NCBI GenBank assembly: GCA_029262055.1
Contig: JAJDAD010000024.1
Coordinates: 62,001-126,000, forward strand
Length of the DNA stretch: 64,000 nt
Origin: Candidatus Zhuqueibacterota bacterium
GTDB lineage: Bacteria; Zhuqueibacterota; Zhuqueibacteria; Oceanimicrobiales; Oceanimicrobiaceae
Reading direction: 5' to 3'
The position numbers and the translations under genes are program-made. The notes beneath the pieces are model-generated. The model searched no databases and was not told the origin of the DNA. It worked only from the letters and a program-made list of their open reading frames with translations. Shown here piece by piece: positions 62,925 through 64,000 of the stretch. Every line of letters starts with the position of its first letter. The stretch's first letter is position 1.

Positions 62925-64000
62925 CTATGATTCGTCGGCTGTCTTCTCCCGTTTCCTTGCCTGAGCCCTTTTACCCGCATCCAGCTCCATCTTACGCAGT
63001 CGTATCGTACTCGGGGTAACTTCGACCAGCTCGTCTTCGGCAACAAACTCGATGGATTGATCCAGCGACATCGGTCGTGCGGGCCGGACGGTGACCGTTG
63101 CCTCGGAGGTTGAACTCCGCATGTTGGTTAACTTCTTTTCTTTGGTAATGTTGACACTAATGTCTTCGGCTCTATTGCGCTCACCGATGATCATTCCTCC
63201 GTAAACTTGCGTCCCGGCCTCCACAAACAATTCCCCGCGATCAACCATGGCCAGGCTCGCATAATTGGTAGCGCGGCCGACTCTATCCGCGACCAGGGCG
63301 CCGCTCTTGCGCTGTGGGATCGGTCCAAACCAAGGTTGATAGCCCTCAAACAGAGTGTTCATCACTCCCGCGCCTTTGGTGTCGGTCAAAAATTGACTGC
63401 GAAACCCGATCAAACCTCGTGAAGGAATCAGAAATTCCAGGGTCACTCTGCCGGTTCCGCTGTTGTTTAGATTTGCCATTCGGCCCTTGCGGGTGGATAG
63501 CTTTTCGGTGATAACGCCGACAAAATCTTCCGGCGTATCGAGAAACACATGTTCGACCGGCTCCAGTACCTTGCCGCCTTCCTGACGTGTGAGGACTCGT
63601 GGCTTTGAAACCATGAACTCAAAACCCTCGCGTCGCATGGTCTCGATTAGGACAGCCATTTGCAATTCGCCTCTGCCACAAACCTCAAAGGCGTCAGCCC
63701 GTTCAGTCTTCTTTATCTTGAGGGAAACGTTCCTCAGCGTTTCTTTCTCCAACCGTTCCAGGATGTGGCGCGATGTCAGATACTTACCTTCCTTGCCGGC
63801 AAACGGACTGTTATTCACATAAAATATCATCGAAACCGTTGGTTCATCCACATGAATTCTGGGCAAGGGCCTTGGGTTTTCGAACGAAGAAATCGTGTCT
63901 CCAATCTGTACGTTTTCGATTCCGGCAAATGCGATGATGTCTCCGGAGAAGACCTCGTCAACGGAGACCTTGCTCAATCCCTTGAACGTATATAGGACGG
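62925..64000 (-). CDS. typA: Ribosome-associated GTPase TypA/BipA, C-terminal part (cut by window end)
   Basis: The frame is open to the window edge (…V-L-Y-T-F-K-G-L-S-K before SVDEVFSGDIIAFAGIENVQIGDTI), so the TTG at 63977 is not the start. It covers domain II onward: PLPRIHVDEPTVSMIFYVNNSPFAGKEGKYLTSRHI, ADAFEVCGRGELQMAVLIETMRREGFEFMVSKPRVL, GRMANLNNSGTGRVTLEFLIPSRGLIGFRSQFLTDTKGAGVMN and NMRSSTSEATVTVRPARPMSLDQSIEFVAEDELVEVTP. TypA helps 50S assembly and stress adaptation. The GTPase domain is outside the window. Confidence 0.96.
   Translation of the reverse strand, partial: VLYTFKGLSKVSVDEVFSGDIIAFAGIENVQIGDTISSFENPRPLPRIHVDEPTVSMIFYVNNSPFAGKEGKYLTSRHILERLEKETLRNVSLKIKKTERADAFEVCGRGELQMAVLIETMRREGFEFMVSKPRVLTRQEGGKVLEPVEHVFLDTPEDFVGVITEKLSTRKGRMANLNNSGTGRVTLEFLIPSRGLIGFRSQFLTDTKGAGVMNTLFEGYQPWFGPIPQRKSGALVADRVGRATNYASLAMVDRGELFVEAGTQVYGGMIIGERNRAEDISVNITKEKKLTNMRSSTSEATVTVRPARPMSLDQSIEFVAEDELVEVTPSTIRLRKMELDAGKRAQARKREKTADES

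Overview
This 64 kb window is densely packed bacterial chromosome. It was probably taken from a Gram-negative, uncultured lineage. Evidence for an outer membrane is two adjacent Omp85-type barrels, a DUF5916 outer-membrane protein, a LolA-like periplasmic protein and several signal peptides and lipoproteins. Genes use Shine-Dalgarno sequences, and several upstream regions carry TTGACA/TATAAT-like promoters with 16-18 bp spacers, which argues against Bacteroidota proper. The mix (DUF5916 protein, TPR-CHAT protein, VWA membrane protein, SpmAB, a ClpS-like adaptor of the AELKRDQI type) points to the wider FCB group, for example Calditrichota/KSB1-like lineages. That placement is inference only. 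No phage, integrase, IS element, CRISPR array or rRNA is visible, and one tRNA (Asp) is present.

Layout. 0-6.8 kb: the 3' end of thiC, a DUF255 thioredoxin-fold protein, a VWA membrane protein and adenosine deaminase. 7-14.2 kb: a cell-envelope block (one-POTRA Omp85 barrel, POTRA-less barrel, divergent DUF5916 protein), then an ECF-like sigma factor and a membrane-anchored TPR protein that looks like its anti-sigma factor. 14.2-19.2 kb: P5C dehydrogenase, spmAB, a soluble hybrid histidine kinase and a CoA-type Nudix hydrolase. 19.3-21.9 kb: modABC. 21.9-25.6 kb: a 440 bp repeat-rich spacer, a DUF3179 gene interrupted by one in-frame TGA, and a translationally coupled MrfA-like helicase. 25.6-29.6 kb: small membrane proteins, a DinB-fold protein, rnhA, purA and a STAS protein. 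29.6-32.6 kb: secDF. 33-45.3 kb: TPR-CHAT protein, amidase and rhomboid, clpS, a methyltransferase/CLC/LolA-like operon, glgP and a flavin reductase. 45.3-49.2 kb: a degenerate M14 peptidase and a DUF2270 protein. 49.4-52.7 kb: a metal operon (SmtB/ArsR repressor, P1B-ATPase, ZIP). 53-56 kb: tRNA-Asp, PTS IIA, SpoU methyltransferase, CPBP protease and an atypical receiver. 56.2-64 kb, all minus strand: patatin, uvrA, NFACT-R, a second DinB protein, a serine hydrolase, a zinc ribbon and the 3' end of typA.

The most interesting signal is at 22330-23316. A DUF3179 protein reads with full family similarity on both sides of a single TGA. The TGA sits where relatives carry the first Cys of the T-Y-C-P-L motif, and a stem-loop with bacterial SECIS geometry begins 13 nt after it. 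This is a good candidate for a selenocysteine-containing DUF3179 protein. Other points of interest are a CHAT domain lacking its His/Cys dyad whose real start is obscured, an M14 peptidase lacking HxxE, a predicted leaderless clpS mRNA with an altered N-degron pocket, and an SmtB-type operator placed at the transcription start of the metal operon.
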